Source: Oceanospirillaceae bacterium
Lineage (GTDB): Bacteria > Pseudomonadota > Gammaproteobacteria > Pseudomonadales > Balneatricaceae
Assembly (NCBI GenBank): GCA_013215445.1
Contig: JABSRA010000030.1
Span: 1-49,507 of the forward strand
DNA length: 49,507 nucleotides
Reading direction: 5' to 3'
In this document: positions 1-8,736 of the stretch, in pieces
Numbering within the stretch: the first letter of the stretch is position 1
Layout of the letters: each line of letters begins with the position of its first letter
The notes under the pieces: model-generated
What the model was told of the DNA's origin: nothing
Databases searched by the model: none
The model's input: only the letters and a program-made list of their open reading frames with translations
Made by a program: the position numbers and the translations under genes

Positions 1-1799
1 TGCGCACTGGTGAAATTAAGGTCTCAGCACCGCTAATGGATGTGGTCTTGCTGTCCTTAGATGCCGTTAATCAAATGTTTGATAACGTGCGTAATGGCGA
101 CGCCCCAGTAGAAGCAGCACCTGAACTGATTCAACGCCTAATTGCCTATGCAGAAGGTGACAATGCTGAGCCTGAAATTACAGAGCCAACTGCTGCCATT
201 GCGCCAGTTACTAAAGCCGCACCACTACCTCAATCTCCTATGGTACCTGCCGATGATTTTGATTTACTGTTACAGGAATCTAATACAGTGAAGACTCCAA
301 AAGCTCCCCGAGGCAATGATTTAATTACCGAGGATGAATTTGATTCTCTGATGAATGAGCTGCACGGCAGCACCGGAGCTCCGGGCAAGCAGAAACCTGC
401 CACTTTAGAAGACGAGTTTGAAAATTTATTAGATGATTTGCAGGCATCTGGACAGGGCGCATTTAAGAGCGTAGAAGCTGAGGTTGCAGCACCCAGTGAA
501 AACATACCCGATGTGGCGCCAGTGTCTGAGCCTGACTCTCCAATAGAGGATCAACAAACGGTGAAAGCGACGGTAGAAAAAGCCACCGAAGCCGCGAATA
601 AAGGGTCTGCAAAATCCCCCTCTAAGAAAGCGCCAACCCCAGAGAGTAATGTACGGGTTGATACTCGTCTACTTGACAAAATTATGAACATGGTTGGCGA
701 ATTAGTGTTGGTTAGAAATCGCCTAGTGCGACTCGGCGATAATAATGAAGATGAAGAGATGTCTAAAGCCCTAGGGACTTTAGACATGGTCACGGCTGAT
801 TTGCAGATGTCTGTAATGAAAACCAGAATGCAGCCAGTTAAAAAAGTATTTGGCCGTTTCCCTCGTTTGATTCGTGATTTGTCACGGACTTTAAAGAAGG
901 AAATCCGCTTAGAGCTTAGAGGAGAGGAGACTGATTTAGATAAAAATCTAGTTGAAGCTCTCGCTGATCCACTCATTCACTTAGTGAGAAACTCAGTGGA
1001 TCATGGCATTGAAACTCCTGATGTTCGTGAAAAAGCCGGAAAAGCACGTGAGGGTCATGTTCTTTTATCCGCGGAGCAGGAAGGCGATCATATACTATTG
1101 ATCATTCAGGATGATGGCGCGGGTATGGACCCTGAGGTGCTCAGATCCTTAGCGGTGACCCGTGGCATGTTAGATCAAGAAGCGGCCAATAGATTAACCG
1201 ATCAAGAGTGCTTTAATTTAATCTTTGCCGCAGGTTTTTCTACCAAAGAAGTCGTTTCTGACGTCTCAGGTCGCGGTGTCGGCATGGATGTGGTCAAGAC
1301 TAAAATAACTCAGCTCAACGGTACATTGGCAATTGATTCAGTACTGGGGCAAGGCACACGTATTGCGATTCAAGTGCCGCTAACCTTGGCTATTATGCCA
1401 ACCTTAATGGTGATTCTAGAAAATCAAGCTTTTGCATTGCCGCTGGTTAACGTGAATGAGATCTTTAATTTAGATTTGACCAAGACCAATGTAGTGGACG
1501 GTCAGCAGGTTATCACCGTACGGGATCAAGCGCTGCCATTGTTCCATATGAAGCGCTGGTTGATTGACGGGCAGGCAGGTGCAGATCTGCCAGAACAAGG
1601 GCATGTGGTGATAGTGACCGTCGGTACACTAAGGGCAGGTTTTGTTGTCGATCAGTTAGTCGGTCAAGAAGAGGTGGTCATCAAACCACTGGGAACTATA
1701 TTGCACGGTACTGCGGGCTTATCTGGTGCAACAATCACTGGTGATGGTCGTATCGCGTTAATCATTGATATTCCAAACTTGTTAAAAGAGCACGCTTAG
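1..1799 (+). CDS. cheA: Chemotaxis histidine kinase CheA (5' end cut off by window)
   Basis: CheA autophosphorylates in response to chemoreceptors and passes phosphate to CheY and CheB. The reading frame is open from base 3, before the first ATG at 36. Residues RTGEIKVSAPL precede that ATG and fit the late part of the Hpt (P1) domain, so the gene starts outside the window and the phospho-accepting histidine is not seen. A long acidic linker (about 150-640) contains three related motifs (DDFDLLLQE, DEFDSLMNELHG, DEFENLLDDL). The dimerisation domain begins near 650. The kinase core shows the N box (VRNSVDHGIE), G1 (DDGAGMD) and G2 (GRGVGMDVV). A CheW-like P5 domain fills the last 400 bases. It is followed by cheB and parC/parP. 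The linker lies where polar CheA proteins bind the ParC/ParP system, but that role is inferred. Identification is secure. Confidence 0.97.
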   Translation, partial: RTGEIKVSAPLMDVVLLSLDAVNQMFDNVRNGDAPVEAAPELIQRLIAYAEGDNAEPEITEPTAAIAPVTKAAPLPQSPMVPADDFDLLLQESNTVKTPKAPRGNDLITEDEFDSLMNELHGSTGAPGKQKPATLEDEFENLLDDLQASGQGAFKSVEAEVAAPSENIPDVAPVSEPDSPIEDQQTVKATVEKATEAANKGSAKSPSKKAPTPESNVRVDTRLLDKIMNMVGELVLVRNRLVRLGDNNEDEEMSKALGTLDMVTADLQMSVMKTRMQPVKKVFGRFPRLIRDLSRTLKKEIRLELRGEETDLDKNLVEALADPLIHLVRNSVDHGIETPDVREKAGKAREGHVLLSAEQEGDHILLIIQDDGAGMDPEVLRSLAVTRGMLDQEAANRLTDQECFNLIFAAGFSTKEVVSDVSGRGVGMDVVKTKITQLNGTLAIDSVLGQGTRIAIQVPLTLAIMPTLMVILENQAFALPLVNVNEIFNLDLTKTNVVDGQQVITVRDQALPLFHMKRWLIDGQAGADLPEQGHVVIVTVGTLRAGFVVDQLVGQEEVVIKPLGTILHGTAGLSGATITGDGRIALIIDIPNLLKEHA

Positions 1800-1873
1800 T
1801 AAGCACTATTAAAGGTAGTAGTGCGCGGTTTTATCTCTGCGTTACTCTTATTACATACGTTTGGGGGGTATAA

Positions 1874-2989
1874 ATGGCCGTAAGGGTTTTAGTTGTAGAT
1901 GACTCTGCATTTTTTAGGCAGCGAATATCACAAATCCTCTCACAGAGCTCTCGTATTATAGTCATTGGTACTGCGAGGGATGGGATTGAAGCTATTGAGA
2001 AAAATAGCAGTCTAAAGCCCGATGTGATTACCATGGATGTTGAAATGCCAAAATTAAATGGCATTGACGCCGTTCGCCAGATAATGCGCGAGCGCCCTAC
2101 TCAAGTATTGATGGTCTCCTCACTGACTCATGAAGGTGCGCAAGTTACCCTACAGGCGATGGAAGCTGGGGCTGTTGATTATCTTACCAAAGATATGCGT
2201 GCTTGGATGGGTAAAAGTGAGAGCCTCAATAAAGATCTCATCAATCGTATCGTTGCCTTGGGCCGCTCTAAACACTTCGTTAAAAGTAGCTTTTTAATAC
2301 CATCGACGAGACCTAAAGCAACCACTGTAACAGGGGTTAAAACTCGGGAAATACCTAGATTAGAGAGGGAAATAACCGCTCAAACTAGGTCTAACCTGGT
2401 AAAGCCAACTAAGCCTTCATTACCTCTGGGTTGCAAAGTAGTTGCTATAGGTTCATCTACCGGTGGGCCCGCTGCTCTGCAAGAGATATTGACTCAATTG
2501 CCCGCTAATTTCCCGGTTCCAATATTACTTATTCAACACATGCCCAATACCTTTACCTCGGTATTTGCAGAACGGCTAAATCAGCAGTGCAACATCGAAG
2601 TAAAGCACGCTGAGTCAGGAGATAAATTAAAGCCTGGACGGGCGTTACTCGCCCCTGGTGGTATGCAAATGATGGTAGATGGTAGTGGCACAGTACGAAT
2701 TTTGCCAGGTGATGAGCGATTAACCTATAAACCTAGTGTCGATGTTACTTTTGCCAGTGTTGCCAAAACTTATACTAATAAAGTGTTGGCGGTTATATTG
2801 ACTGGTATGGGTGCTGATGGGCGCGATGGTGCTAAACTATTAAGATCAGCAGGCGCAACAATATGGGGGCAAAGCGAAAGCTCTTGTACTATTTATGGTA
2901 TGCCAAAAGCAGTGGCTAAAGCCGGTGTTCTTGATAGTGTCGTCGATTTAAAAGATTTCGCCGAGTGTTTGACTCGAGTTAAAGGATAG
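1874..2989 (+). CDS. cheB: Chemotaxis response regulator protein-glutamate methylesterase CheB
   Basis: CheB removes methyl groups from receptor glutamates (and deamidates glutamines) and so resets receptor sensitivity. It acts at the receptor array when phosphorylated by CheA. The 371-residue protein has an N-terminal receiver domain (VVDDSAFFR near the start, phospho-acceptor Asp55 in TMDVEMP). A basic linker of about 60 residues follows, then the methylesterase domain with the catalytic triad visible as Ser195 (IGSSTGG), His222 (IQHMP) and Asp315 (GMGADGRDG). A very purine-rich ribosome site (GGGGGG) sits just before the ATG. It lies 74 bases after cheA, so co-transcription is likely. Length and motifs are normal for the family. 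Confidence 0.97.
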   Translation: MAVRVLVVDDSAFFRQRISQILSQSSRIIVIGTARDGIEAIEKNSSLKPDVITMDVEMPKLNGIDAVRQIMRERPTQVLMVSSLTHEGAQVTLQAMEAGAVDYLTKDMRAWMGKSESLNKDLINRIVALGRSKHFVKSSFLIPSTRPKATTVTGVKTREIPRLEREITAQTRSNLVKPTKPSLPLGCKVVAIGSSTGGPAALQEILTQLPANFPVPILLIQHMPNTFTSVFAERLNQQCNIEVKHAESGDKLKPGRALLAPGGMQMMVDGSGTVRILPGDERLTYKPSVDVTFASVAKTYTNKVLAVILTGMGADGRDGAKLLRSAGATIWGQSESSCTIYGMPKAVAKAGVLDSVVDLKDFAECLTRVKG

Positions 2990-3156
2990 CGCTGAATGTA
3001 CTAAAAGTTGTCTTTTATCGACTTAGGTTGTTAATCTTGAAGATAAAAATTAAACTATAGAGGGTTGCCAAGCAAATTTATTTTGATGTTAATGTAGATT
3101 TTGCCAGTGCAATGATAACTTGTAACCTTATCTAATTTCAAAATGTAGGCAGCAAT

Positions 3157-3936
3157 ATGCAAGTATGGGCAATATCAAACCAGAAAGGTGGTGTAGGCAA
3201 GACCACAACAGCAGTTACGCTTGCTGGCTTGTTAGCAGATTCTGGGTATGATGTTTTACTGATAGACCTCGATCCTCATGGTTCCCTAACCAGTTATTTT
3301 GGCTATAATCCAGATGAAATCGACCAGAGTGTTTATGACTTGTTCCTACCGGATACCAAGGTAACATCGTCTCTGGTGCAGAGTTTAATGGTGCCTACAG
3401 CCTCGGAAAAGGTTCAGTTATTGCCCGCCTCTACTGCCTTGGCTACGTTAGAGCGCCAGGCAATTGGTAAATCGGGACTAGGACTACAGATAGCCAAAGC
3501 CATATCACACGTTAAAGATGATTATGATTATGTGTTAATTGATAGTCCTCCGGTGTTGGGGGTATTAATGGTAAATGCCTTAGCCGCTAGTCATAGATTA
3601 TTAATTCCCTCCCAGACCGAGTTTCTTGCGCTAAAGGGCTTAGAGAGAATGATTCGAACTATTTCGATGATTAACCGAGCGAGAAAAGTTAAGCTTCCCT
3701 ACACTATTATCCCGACTTTTTATGATCGTAGAACCCAAGCATCAGTGAAATGCCTGCGCGAATTACACAGTCTGTACGCCGCTGAAATTGCATCAGTGGT
3801 AGTGCCCGTCGATACGAAGTTTCGCAACGCGAGTATGAAGGGGTTGTTCCCCTCAAGGTTCGATCCTGGAAGTCGCGGCGTACTAGCCTATGCAAAACTC
3901 CTTAAGTCCTTGATTGAAGGCGAGGGAAAAATATGA
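3157..3936 (+). CDS. parC: ParA-like ATPase of the polar chemotaxis cluster (ParC type)
   Basis: This is a MinD/ParA-family ATPase of 259 residues. A deviant Walker A motif (KGGVGKTTT, residues 10-17) opens the protein, followed by the LIDLDPHGS segment and a Walker B-like region (YVLIDSPP). In Vibrio and Pseudomonas, the ATPase encoded next to cheA and cheB places chemotaxis arrays at the flagellated pole and helps them segregate at division. The same neighbourhood is seen here, and the next gene is the CheW-like partner, whose ATG overlaps this stop codon by 4 bases, so the two are translationally coupled. It is not a chromosome-partitioning ParA: no ParB gene or parS site is near. The symbol follows Vibrio use; Pseudomonas annotations call it soj or parA. 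Confidence 0.9.
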   Translation: MQVWAISNQKGGVGKTTTAVTLAGLLADSGYDVLLIDLDPHGSLTSYFGYNPDEIDQSVYDLFLPDTKVTSSLVQSLMVPTASEKVQLLPASTALATLERQAIGKSGLGLQIAKAISHVKDDYDYVLIDSPPVLGVLMVNALAASHRLLIPSQTEFLALKGLERMIRTISMINRARKVKLPYTIIPTFYDRRTQASVKCLRELHSLYAAEIASVVVPVDTKFRNASMKGLFPSRFDPGSRGVLAYAKLLKSLIEGEGKI

Positions 3937-4916
3937 GCAGATCTAATTTTGAAGGCCGAAATCAAAAACTAGTGATAGACTATCTTTCAGCTTTGCTAGA
4001 GGATTCTGAAGAAGAAGATGTACTGATCGACACCGCAGCAGAGGTACAGAGGATAATTGCAGAAGAGCAATCTGTTGTTGCTATCGTGGAGTCCGAAGCT
4101 GAAGTATCTACTGAACCTGAAAGGGCGGTAGAACCAGAAGTACTAGCAGAGTCCGAAGTACTAACAGAACCTGAAGTACTAGCAGCGCCAGAAGTACTAA
4201 TAGAGTCAGCAGAGCCAGAAGTACTAGCAGAGCCGACAGAACTAATAGAGTCAGCAGCGCCAGAAGTACTAGTAGAGCCAGCAGAACTAATAGAGTCAGC
4301 AGAGCCAGAAGTACCAGCTGAACCAGAAGTACTAGCAGAACCAGAAGTTCTAGCAGCAGAGGTACAAGTAGGTCCAGAAATATTAACAGAGCCTGAGATG
4401 CTAGCAGAAACGGCATTACCAGCAACCGTTGAAAATACCACAGAAGTGATTACTGAAGTCTTGGACACCATCGAACTTAGTATAAATTGTTTATTAGTAG
4501 AAATGTACGGGCTTAAGCTGGCCATACCCTTTGAAGATATTGAGGGATTGATAAAATTATCAAATGTATCTTTATCGTTAGATAACGACAGAAATTGGAT
4601 ATTGGGGAACTTTACATCGGCCACTATGCGTACGCATGTTGTTGATACTGCACAAATTCTCTTTGGTGATAACTATGATCCTTTGAAATCTAATTATAAT
4701 GAAATGTTAGTGCTCAAAGGTAAACACTGGTCAATTGTGTTTGATAAAATACTAAAAGCACAAAACATACTACTAAGTGATGTAACAGAAAACGCTTCAC
4801 CACAGTTTCGTCCTTGGTTAACCGGGACTTATTTACCAGAAAAGTGTGCGTTGGTAAATGTGCCCGCTATGGTGAAAATGTTTGATGATGAGCTTAATTC
4901 TCAGTTAACAAATTAA
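3933..4916 (+). CDS. parP: CheW-like array-positioning protein (ParP type) with acidic repeat linker
   Basis: The C-terminal part (from about residue 185) is a CheW-like domain (LLVEMYGLKLAIPFEDIEG, then RPWLTGTYL and CALVNVPAM). It resembles the PA1463/ParP subgroup rather than canonical CheW. ParP proteins link the ParC ATPase to CheA and receptor arrays and keep the array at the pole. Between a short N-terminal segment and the CheW domain lies a low-complexity stretch of about 100 residues built from imperfect AEPEVL and ESAEPEVL units. At the DNA level these are near-identical short tandem copies, so the length may vary between strains. The start overlaps parC. The gene that should follow in this family of clusters, cheW, is missing. 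Domain call is firm; ParP function is inferred from context. Confidence 0.85.
   Translation: MSRSNFEGRNQKLVIDYLSALLEDSEEEDVLIDTAAEVQRIIAEEQSVVAIVESEAEVSTEPERAVEPEVLAESEVLTEPEVLAAPEVLIESAEPEVLAEPTELIESAAPEVLVEPAELIESAEPEVPAEPEVLAEPEVLAAEVQVGPEILTEPEMLAETALPATVENTTEVITEVLDTIELSINCLLVEMYGLKLAIPFEDIEGLIKLSNVSLSLDNDRNWILGNFTSATMRTHVVDTAQILFGDNYDPLKSNYNEMLVLKGKHWSIVFDKILKAQNILLSDVTENASPQFRPWLTGTYLPEKCALVNVPAMVKMFDDELNSQLTN
4130..4400 (+). repeat. Tandem coding repeat (EPEVL units) inside parP
   Basis: Degenerate tandem units of 15-18 bases, such as gaagtactagcagagcc, recur about a dozen times and encode Glu-Pro-Glu-Val-Leu with Ala/Ser/Glu spacers. Larger blocks (CAGAACTAATAGAGTCAGCA) recur as well. 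The nucleotide sequences of units are more alike than needed to keep the peptide, which points to recent expansion by slippage or recombination. The repeats also leave the antisense frames open, giving long but spurious minus-strand ORFs. Confidence 0.85.
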
Positions 4917-5112
4917 TTAACTCGTAATTTTTTTGTGAGCATTCTCTACTTCAGAGGTAATAATAACCAAGTTAAGCTTTAGTACTCAGATTAAGTTGAA
5001 CTGTGCTAATATTCGCTTAGCATAAGACGTTTGACTATTTTAGCGGTTATGAACATGCATAATTAGCTAGTTATAAGTGTTAATCAAGTTATTATCTTTT
5101 CGGGGTATCCAA

Positions 5113-5517
5113 TTGGCGGACAATTTAGGGTTATTAGGCATTTTGCTAGTTGCGCTACTGGTAATGTTCGTATTTGTTATCTTTCTTTTCTTTAAACAAA
5201 GAAATGCCGAGAAAAAAGCCACTTTAGTGGCCGCCGCGTTAAGAACTGAAATCCAGGCAATGTCATCGACAACGATAGGCATGGGCAAGCGCATTGTAGA
5301 TGTTGAGTCCAAACTAGAGTTGTCATTGGAAAAACAGTTTGAATTAGAGCAGAGAGACCCAGACGAAGTCGTCTACTCGCAAGCAGCTCGACTGGTAGAA
5401 ATGGGTGCTAACGTGGATGATCTGGTACAAAGTTGCGGGATTGGCCGTCCGGAAGCCGAGTTAATGGCGCTGATGCATAAAGAGCTGAATCCCAAAAAAT
5501 CTCTGCAAAAACGCTGA
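5113..5517 (+). CDS. DUF2802 membrane-anchored protein of the chemotaxis cluster
   Basis: A small protein with one N-terminal transmembrane helix (about residues 6-28: LLGILLVALLVMFVFVIFLF), a helical, probably coiled-coil middle, and a C-terminal DUF2802-type segment. That segment reads YSQAARLVEMGANVDDLVQSCGIGRPEAELMALMHK and resembles a helix-turn-helix fold. In Pseudomonas and relatives this gene closes the cheA-cheB-parC-parP-cheW block; its role is not established. The frame is open from a GTG at 5077. I prefer the in-frame TTG at 5113 because GGGG lies about 6 bases before it and the product then begins directly ahead of the membrane helix. The 160-base gap after parP is where cheW would normally be. 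Confidence 0.75.
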   Translation: MADNLGLLGILLVALLVMFVFVIFLFFKQRNAEKKATLVAAALRTEIQAMSSTTIGMGKRIVDVESKLELSLEKQFELEQRDPDEVVYSQAARLVEMGANVDDLVQSCGIGRPEAELMALMHKELNPKKSLQKR

Positions 5518-6120
5518 ATAACTCCGTATCTCATAGCTACTTGATAGCTACTTGATAGCTACTTCATAGCCCTCCACTGGGCACAGCACAAGCATAGATC
5601 TTCATTGTATTTACCAAGTTTAGATTAATGTCTAATCTATACAAAAAAACTGGGAAATAATCACATTAAGCAGTCTGTCGGCTTACGCACTGATCTATTC
5701 CGAAACAGTAGAAATTTCTCATTTATTTATTTTAGCGGATGAAATAGCACGCAATTATTCGGCAAGTACCTGTACCTCAGCTCTTCGGGCCTGGCATGAT
5801 AACTTGTTCCAAACAATTTGTGCGCCTCAAGAGAAGAGCTAATTGCTCGCATCGCTACTTTTCACGCAAGGATCGGTAAGCCCGCCAGACCGCTAGGTCA
5901 TTGTCTAAATCTATTCATGGAAAATATTGATTTGGAATCCGAGAGCAGTATTAAGAATTTTATCGATGCAATGTTCTGTCCGTTTCTAGTATCAATGGGT
6001 ACAGTAGACCGCTTAGGTCTCACTTCTGCCTGTGCTGCAGATCCGACTGTTTTGTTATGTTGATAGGTTCCTAGGCAATATTATTGCGAGATTGTAAATT
6101 TCTGCTAGAATGTCAAAAAA
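5518..6120. other. Non-coding gap between chemotaxis block and fleQ, with 11-bp tandem repeat
   Basis: No convincing gene is present. At 5533-5565 an 11-base unit (ATAGCTACTTG) occurs three times in tandem, the last copy ending in C, followed by a partial fourth. An open frame at 5818-6063 needs a TTG start, has no ribosome site and matches nothing I recognise. The fleQ promoter presumably lies in the last 200 bases, but I cannot assign it. Confidence 0.6.
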
Positions 6121-7596
6121 ATGACAGTGATTTTAGCCATGATCCCACTCGTACGCAATAAAGTTATTTTGGTTGATGACAACGAAGCTAGAAGGTTATC
6201 GATAGCAAATAGTTTAGATTTTTTAAATGTCAGGCATGAAGTGTTGACCTTTGTAGAGCTGTTGCAGAGCAAAGGTAACGGTAATCGCTACTCTATTGCA
6301 TTAATCGGTGATTGCAGTCTGCCCCTCTCCTTAAATAAATTGATCCAATTCATTCGTGATAATTTTCATAATACTCCTATCTGTCTATTACAGAGTTGGA
6401 ATGATTCCGAAAAATTAACGCAAAGCTCCCAAAAACAGTTGTTGCGGGTGCTAACTGATAAGCTAAATGACGATATATTGACGGATTTATTGCATGAGGC
6501 ACAAATATACAAGGCCGTACGCAGTGATTCAAAGGCCGGTCAAAATTATCTGTTCCCGCTTTTAATCGGGGAGAGCGTAGCCATAGAAACTCTAAAAAAG
6601 TCTATGTCTAAAGTAGTAGACAGAGAAGTAAATGTACTCATCACTGGAGAGTCAGGTACCGGTAAAGAATTAGTGGCAAGGTCTCTTCACGACTTGTCTA
6701 CCAGGGCTAAACAACCATTTGTGCCGGTCAACTGTGGCGCTATTCCAGAAGAACTATTAGAAAGTGAGCTATTTGGACACGAAAAAGGCGCATTTACCGG
6801 TGCTGTTTCAAGTCGCGCCGGGCGTTTTGAAATGGCCAATAACGGCACATTATTCTTAGATGAAATAGGCGATATGCCATTGCCTATGCAGGTAAAGATG
6901 CTGCGAGTGTTGGAAGAGCGCTGCTTTCAAAGAGTGGGTGGCAGCAAAACCATCCATGTCAATGTACGCATAGTCGCTGCTACCCATAGAAACTTAGAAG
7001 AGATGGTCGCTTCGGGGGCGTTTCGCGAAGATTTGTTTTATCGACTCAATGTATATCCCATTGATGTACCGTCACTGCGGGAGCGAAAAAGTGATATTAC
7101 CATTTTGCTGCAGCACTTTGTAGAGCGTGCTTGTGAGCAGGATTTAGGCAAGCTCAAATTCAAGCTGTCGGCCATTGATTCGCTGGAGAGGCATCCTTGG
7201 AGCGGTAATGTTCGCGAGCTGTCTAACTTAATTGAGCGTCTCTCGATTATGTATCCAGATGGGGTGATCGGGGTCAGTGAACTGCCGCTTAAGTGTAGAC
7301 ATGTCAACGAGCCAGATCCCTCTCGATATCAAGTGCAGAGTGATATGCATTTAGAAACTGATAATCACTTCATTAGTGTATTAGAGGAGGCGGAGCAGGA
7401 AATTCTGTTACCGGGACTTGAGCTACCAGAACGTGACTTCGATTTGAAGGGGTATGTAGAGCAAGTTGAGACGTCTTTGATTAAGCAAGCGCTGGCAAAG
7501 AGCAATCAAGTGGTTGCTAGAGCTGCAACCCTACTGTCGATACGTCGGACTACTTTGGTCGAAAAAATGCGTAAATACGGAATACAACGACAATGA
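6121..7596 (+). CDS. fleQ: Master flagellar sigma-54 activator FleQ
   Basis: FleQ (FlrA) is the top regulator of polar flagellar genes; with sigma-54 it activates class II genes and, in Pseudomonas, responds to c-di-GMP and FleN. The 491-residue protein has an N-terminal FleQ-type receiver-like domain in which the usual phospho-acceptor context is not conserved (LIGDCS). The AAA+ domain has Walker A GESGTGKE (176-183) and the sigma-54 contact motif GAFTGA (223-228). A Fis-type helix-turn-helix lies at the C terminus ([18 protein letters not shown]). An alternative ATG at 6139 would remove six residues; neither start has a strong ribosome site. The last 4 bases overlap fleS, so the regulators appear to form one operon. 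Confidence 0.93.
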   Translation: MTVILAMIPLVRNKVILVDDNEARRLSIANSLDFLNVRHEVLTFVELLQSKGNGNRYSIALIGDCSLPLSLNKLIQFIRDNFHNTPICLLQSWNDSEKLTQSSQKQLLRVLTDKLNDDILTDLLHEAQIYKAVRSDSKAGQNYLFPLLIGESVAIETLKKSMSKVVDREVNVLITGESGTGKELVARSLHDLSTRAKQPFVPVNCGAIPEELLESELFGHEKGAFTGAVSSRAGRFEMANNGTLFLDEIGDMPLPMQVKMLRVLEERCFQRVGGSKTIHVNVRIVAATHRNLEEMVASGAFREDLFYRLNVYPIDVPSLRERKSDITILLQHFVERACEQDLGKLKFKLSAIDSLERHPWSGNVRELSNLIERLSIMYPDGVIGVSELPLKCRHVNEPDPSRYQVQSDMHLETDNHFISVLEEAEQEILLPGLELPERDFDLKGYVEQVETSLIKQALAKSNQVVARAATLLSIRRTTLVEKMRKYGIQRQ

Positions 7597-8660
7597 GTGA
7601 ACTGAGTAAAGCGCAGTTGTTAGCGCAAAATAAGCGTTTAACAGAGCAGCTTGAGCAGTTGCAGAATAATCGCCCTGCGGTTGACGATCGATTTGAAAAA
7701 TTGCTGGAGATAATGCCCGCGGGAGTTGTGGTCATTAATGAATTGGGTGTGATCAGCCTGTGTAATCCAGCGGCGACTAGTTTGCTCTGTGATTTATTGG
7801 TGGGTAAAAAATGGCGAGATGTGGTCAGTTTGTGTTTTGCACCTCAAGCTGACGATGGGCACGAAGTCTCCTTAAAAGATGGTCGTAGAGTGTCCATTGA
7901 TACTAGGGCATTATTGGGCAATCAAGGCCAGCTAGTGCTGTTAAGTAATTTAACCGAAACACGCAGGCTACAAGGGCGATTAGCGCATCTACAAAGGCTG
8001 GGTGAAATGGGCAAGATGATGGCTTCGCTCGCCCATCAAATTAGAACACCTCTCTCTGCTGCGCTATTATATTCAAGTAATTTGCAGCGATCTGATTTGT
8101 CGGATTCGCAGAGAATCAAATTTGCCGGAAAAGCTAAAGCTAGGTTGCTCAATATCGAGCAGCAAATTAGCGATATGTTGATTTTTGCTGGCGGAGACAG
8201 CCCGCTGTCAGACAACATTAGCGTTAAATTATTATTTCAATCCCTAGAGGATGCGCTTGATATTCCGCTGGCGCAATATGATGCAGATTGCGAATTACAG
8301 ACCAATCACCTCGATATTGAGATCACTTGCAATAAAGATGTGCTAATTGGTGCTATTGTCAATGTAGTGATCAACGGGCTGCAATCGGTTAAAAGTAATC
8401 CAGTGATTAAAATAACGGCGAAATTGCATCAGCAGTGGTTAGTTATTTCTATTGTTGATAATGGGCCAGGTATGAGTGCTGAGACTCTCGCTAAGGTACG
8501 ACAGCCATTTTATACCACTAAGTCACATGGTACAGGCCTTGGTTTAAGTGTCGCCCATGAGGTTGCCAAAGCGCATCGCGGGCGATTTGAAATGGCGTCT
8601 CAAATAGGCAAGGGCACCGTTGCGGGTTTTTGGTTACCGCTGTGTCCGGACAATCGATAA
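7593..8660 (+). CDS. fleS: Flagellar two-component sensor kinase FleS
   Basis: FleS (FlrB) is a cytoplasmic histidine kinase that phosphorylates FleR to turn on late basal-body genes. The 355-residue protein has an N-terminal coiled segment and a PAS-like region (about 35-120). The HisKA domain carries the phospho-accepting His148 (SLAHQIRTPL), and an HATPase domain follows with VDNGPGMS and GTGLGLSVAHEVAKAH. There is no transmembrane helix, as expected for this kinase. Its ATG overlaps the fleQ stop codon (ATGA). In Pseudomonas fleSR has its own promoter downstream of fleQ, so the overlap here implies a different transcriptional layout. The 76-base gap to fleR holds a weak GCTGGT/ACCAGC inverted repeat. 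Confidence 0.92.
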   Translation: MSELSKAQLLAQNKRLTEQLEQLQNNRPAVDDRFEKLLEIMPAGVVVINELGVISLCNPAATSLLCDLLVGKKWRDVVSLCFAPQADDGHEVSLKDGRRVSIDTRALLGNQGQLVLLSNLTETRRLQGRLAHLQRLGEMGKMMASLAHQIRTPLSAALLYSSNLQRSDLSDSQRIKFAGKAKARLLNIEQQISDMLIFAGGDSPLSDNISVKLLFQSLEDALDIPLAQYDADCELQTNHLDIEITCNKDVLIGAIVNVVINGLQSVKSNPVIKITAKLHQQWLVISIVDNGPGMSAETLAKVRQPFYTTKSHGTGLGLSVAHEVAKAHRGRFEMASQIGKGTVAGFWLPLCPDNR

Positions 8661-8736
8661 TGCGGCTGGTTTCAATCCATCATGACCAGCAGAAATTACC
8701 ATTGATGTATTTAAGATTTTATCTATCGAGGTGTAA

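Noticed and set aside
3980-4624. Long minus-strand ORF (214 codons) rich in Ser/Thr/Gly, and another at 4108-4425 rich in Leu
   Set aside because: Both are shadows of the parP repeat: a tandem repeat free of stops in one frame tends to be open in the others. Their composition is that of the repeat read backwards and they have no ribosome sites.
5785-5815. Sigma-54-like sequence TGGCATGATAACTTGTT upstream of fleQ
   Set aside because: The spacing is one base too long and the -12 box has GT instead of GC.
5818-6063. 81-codon plus-strand ORF before fleQ
   Set aside because: It needs a TTG start, has no ribosome site and matches no family I recognise. A gene remnant is possible but not supported.
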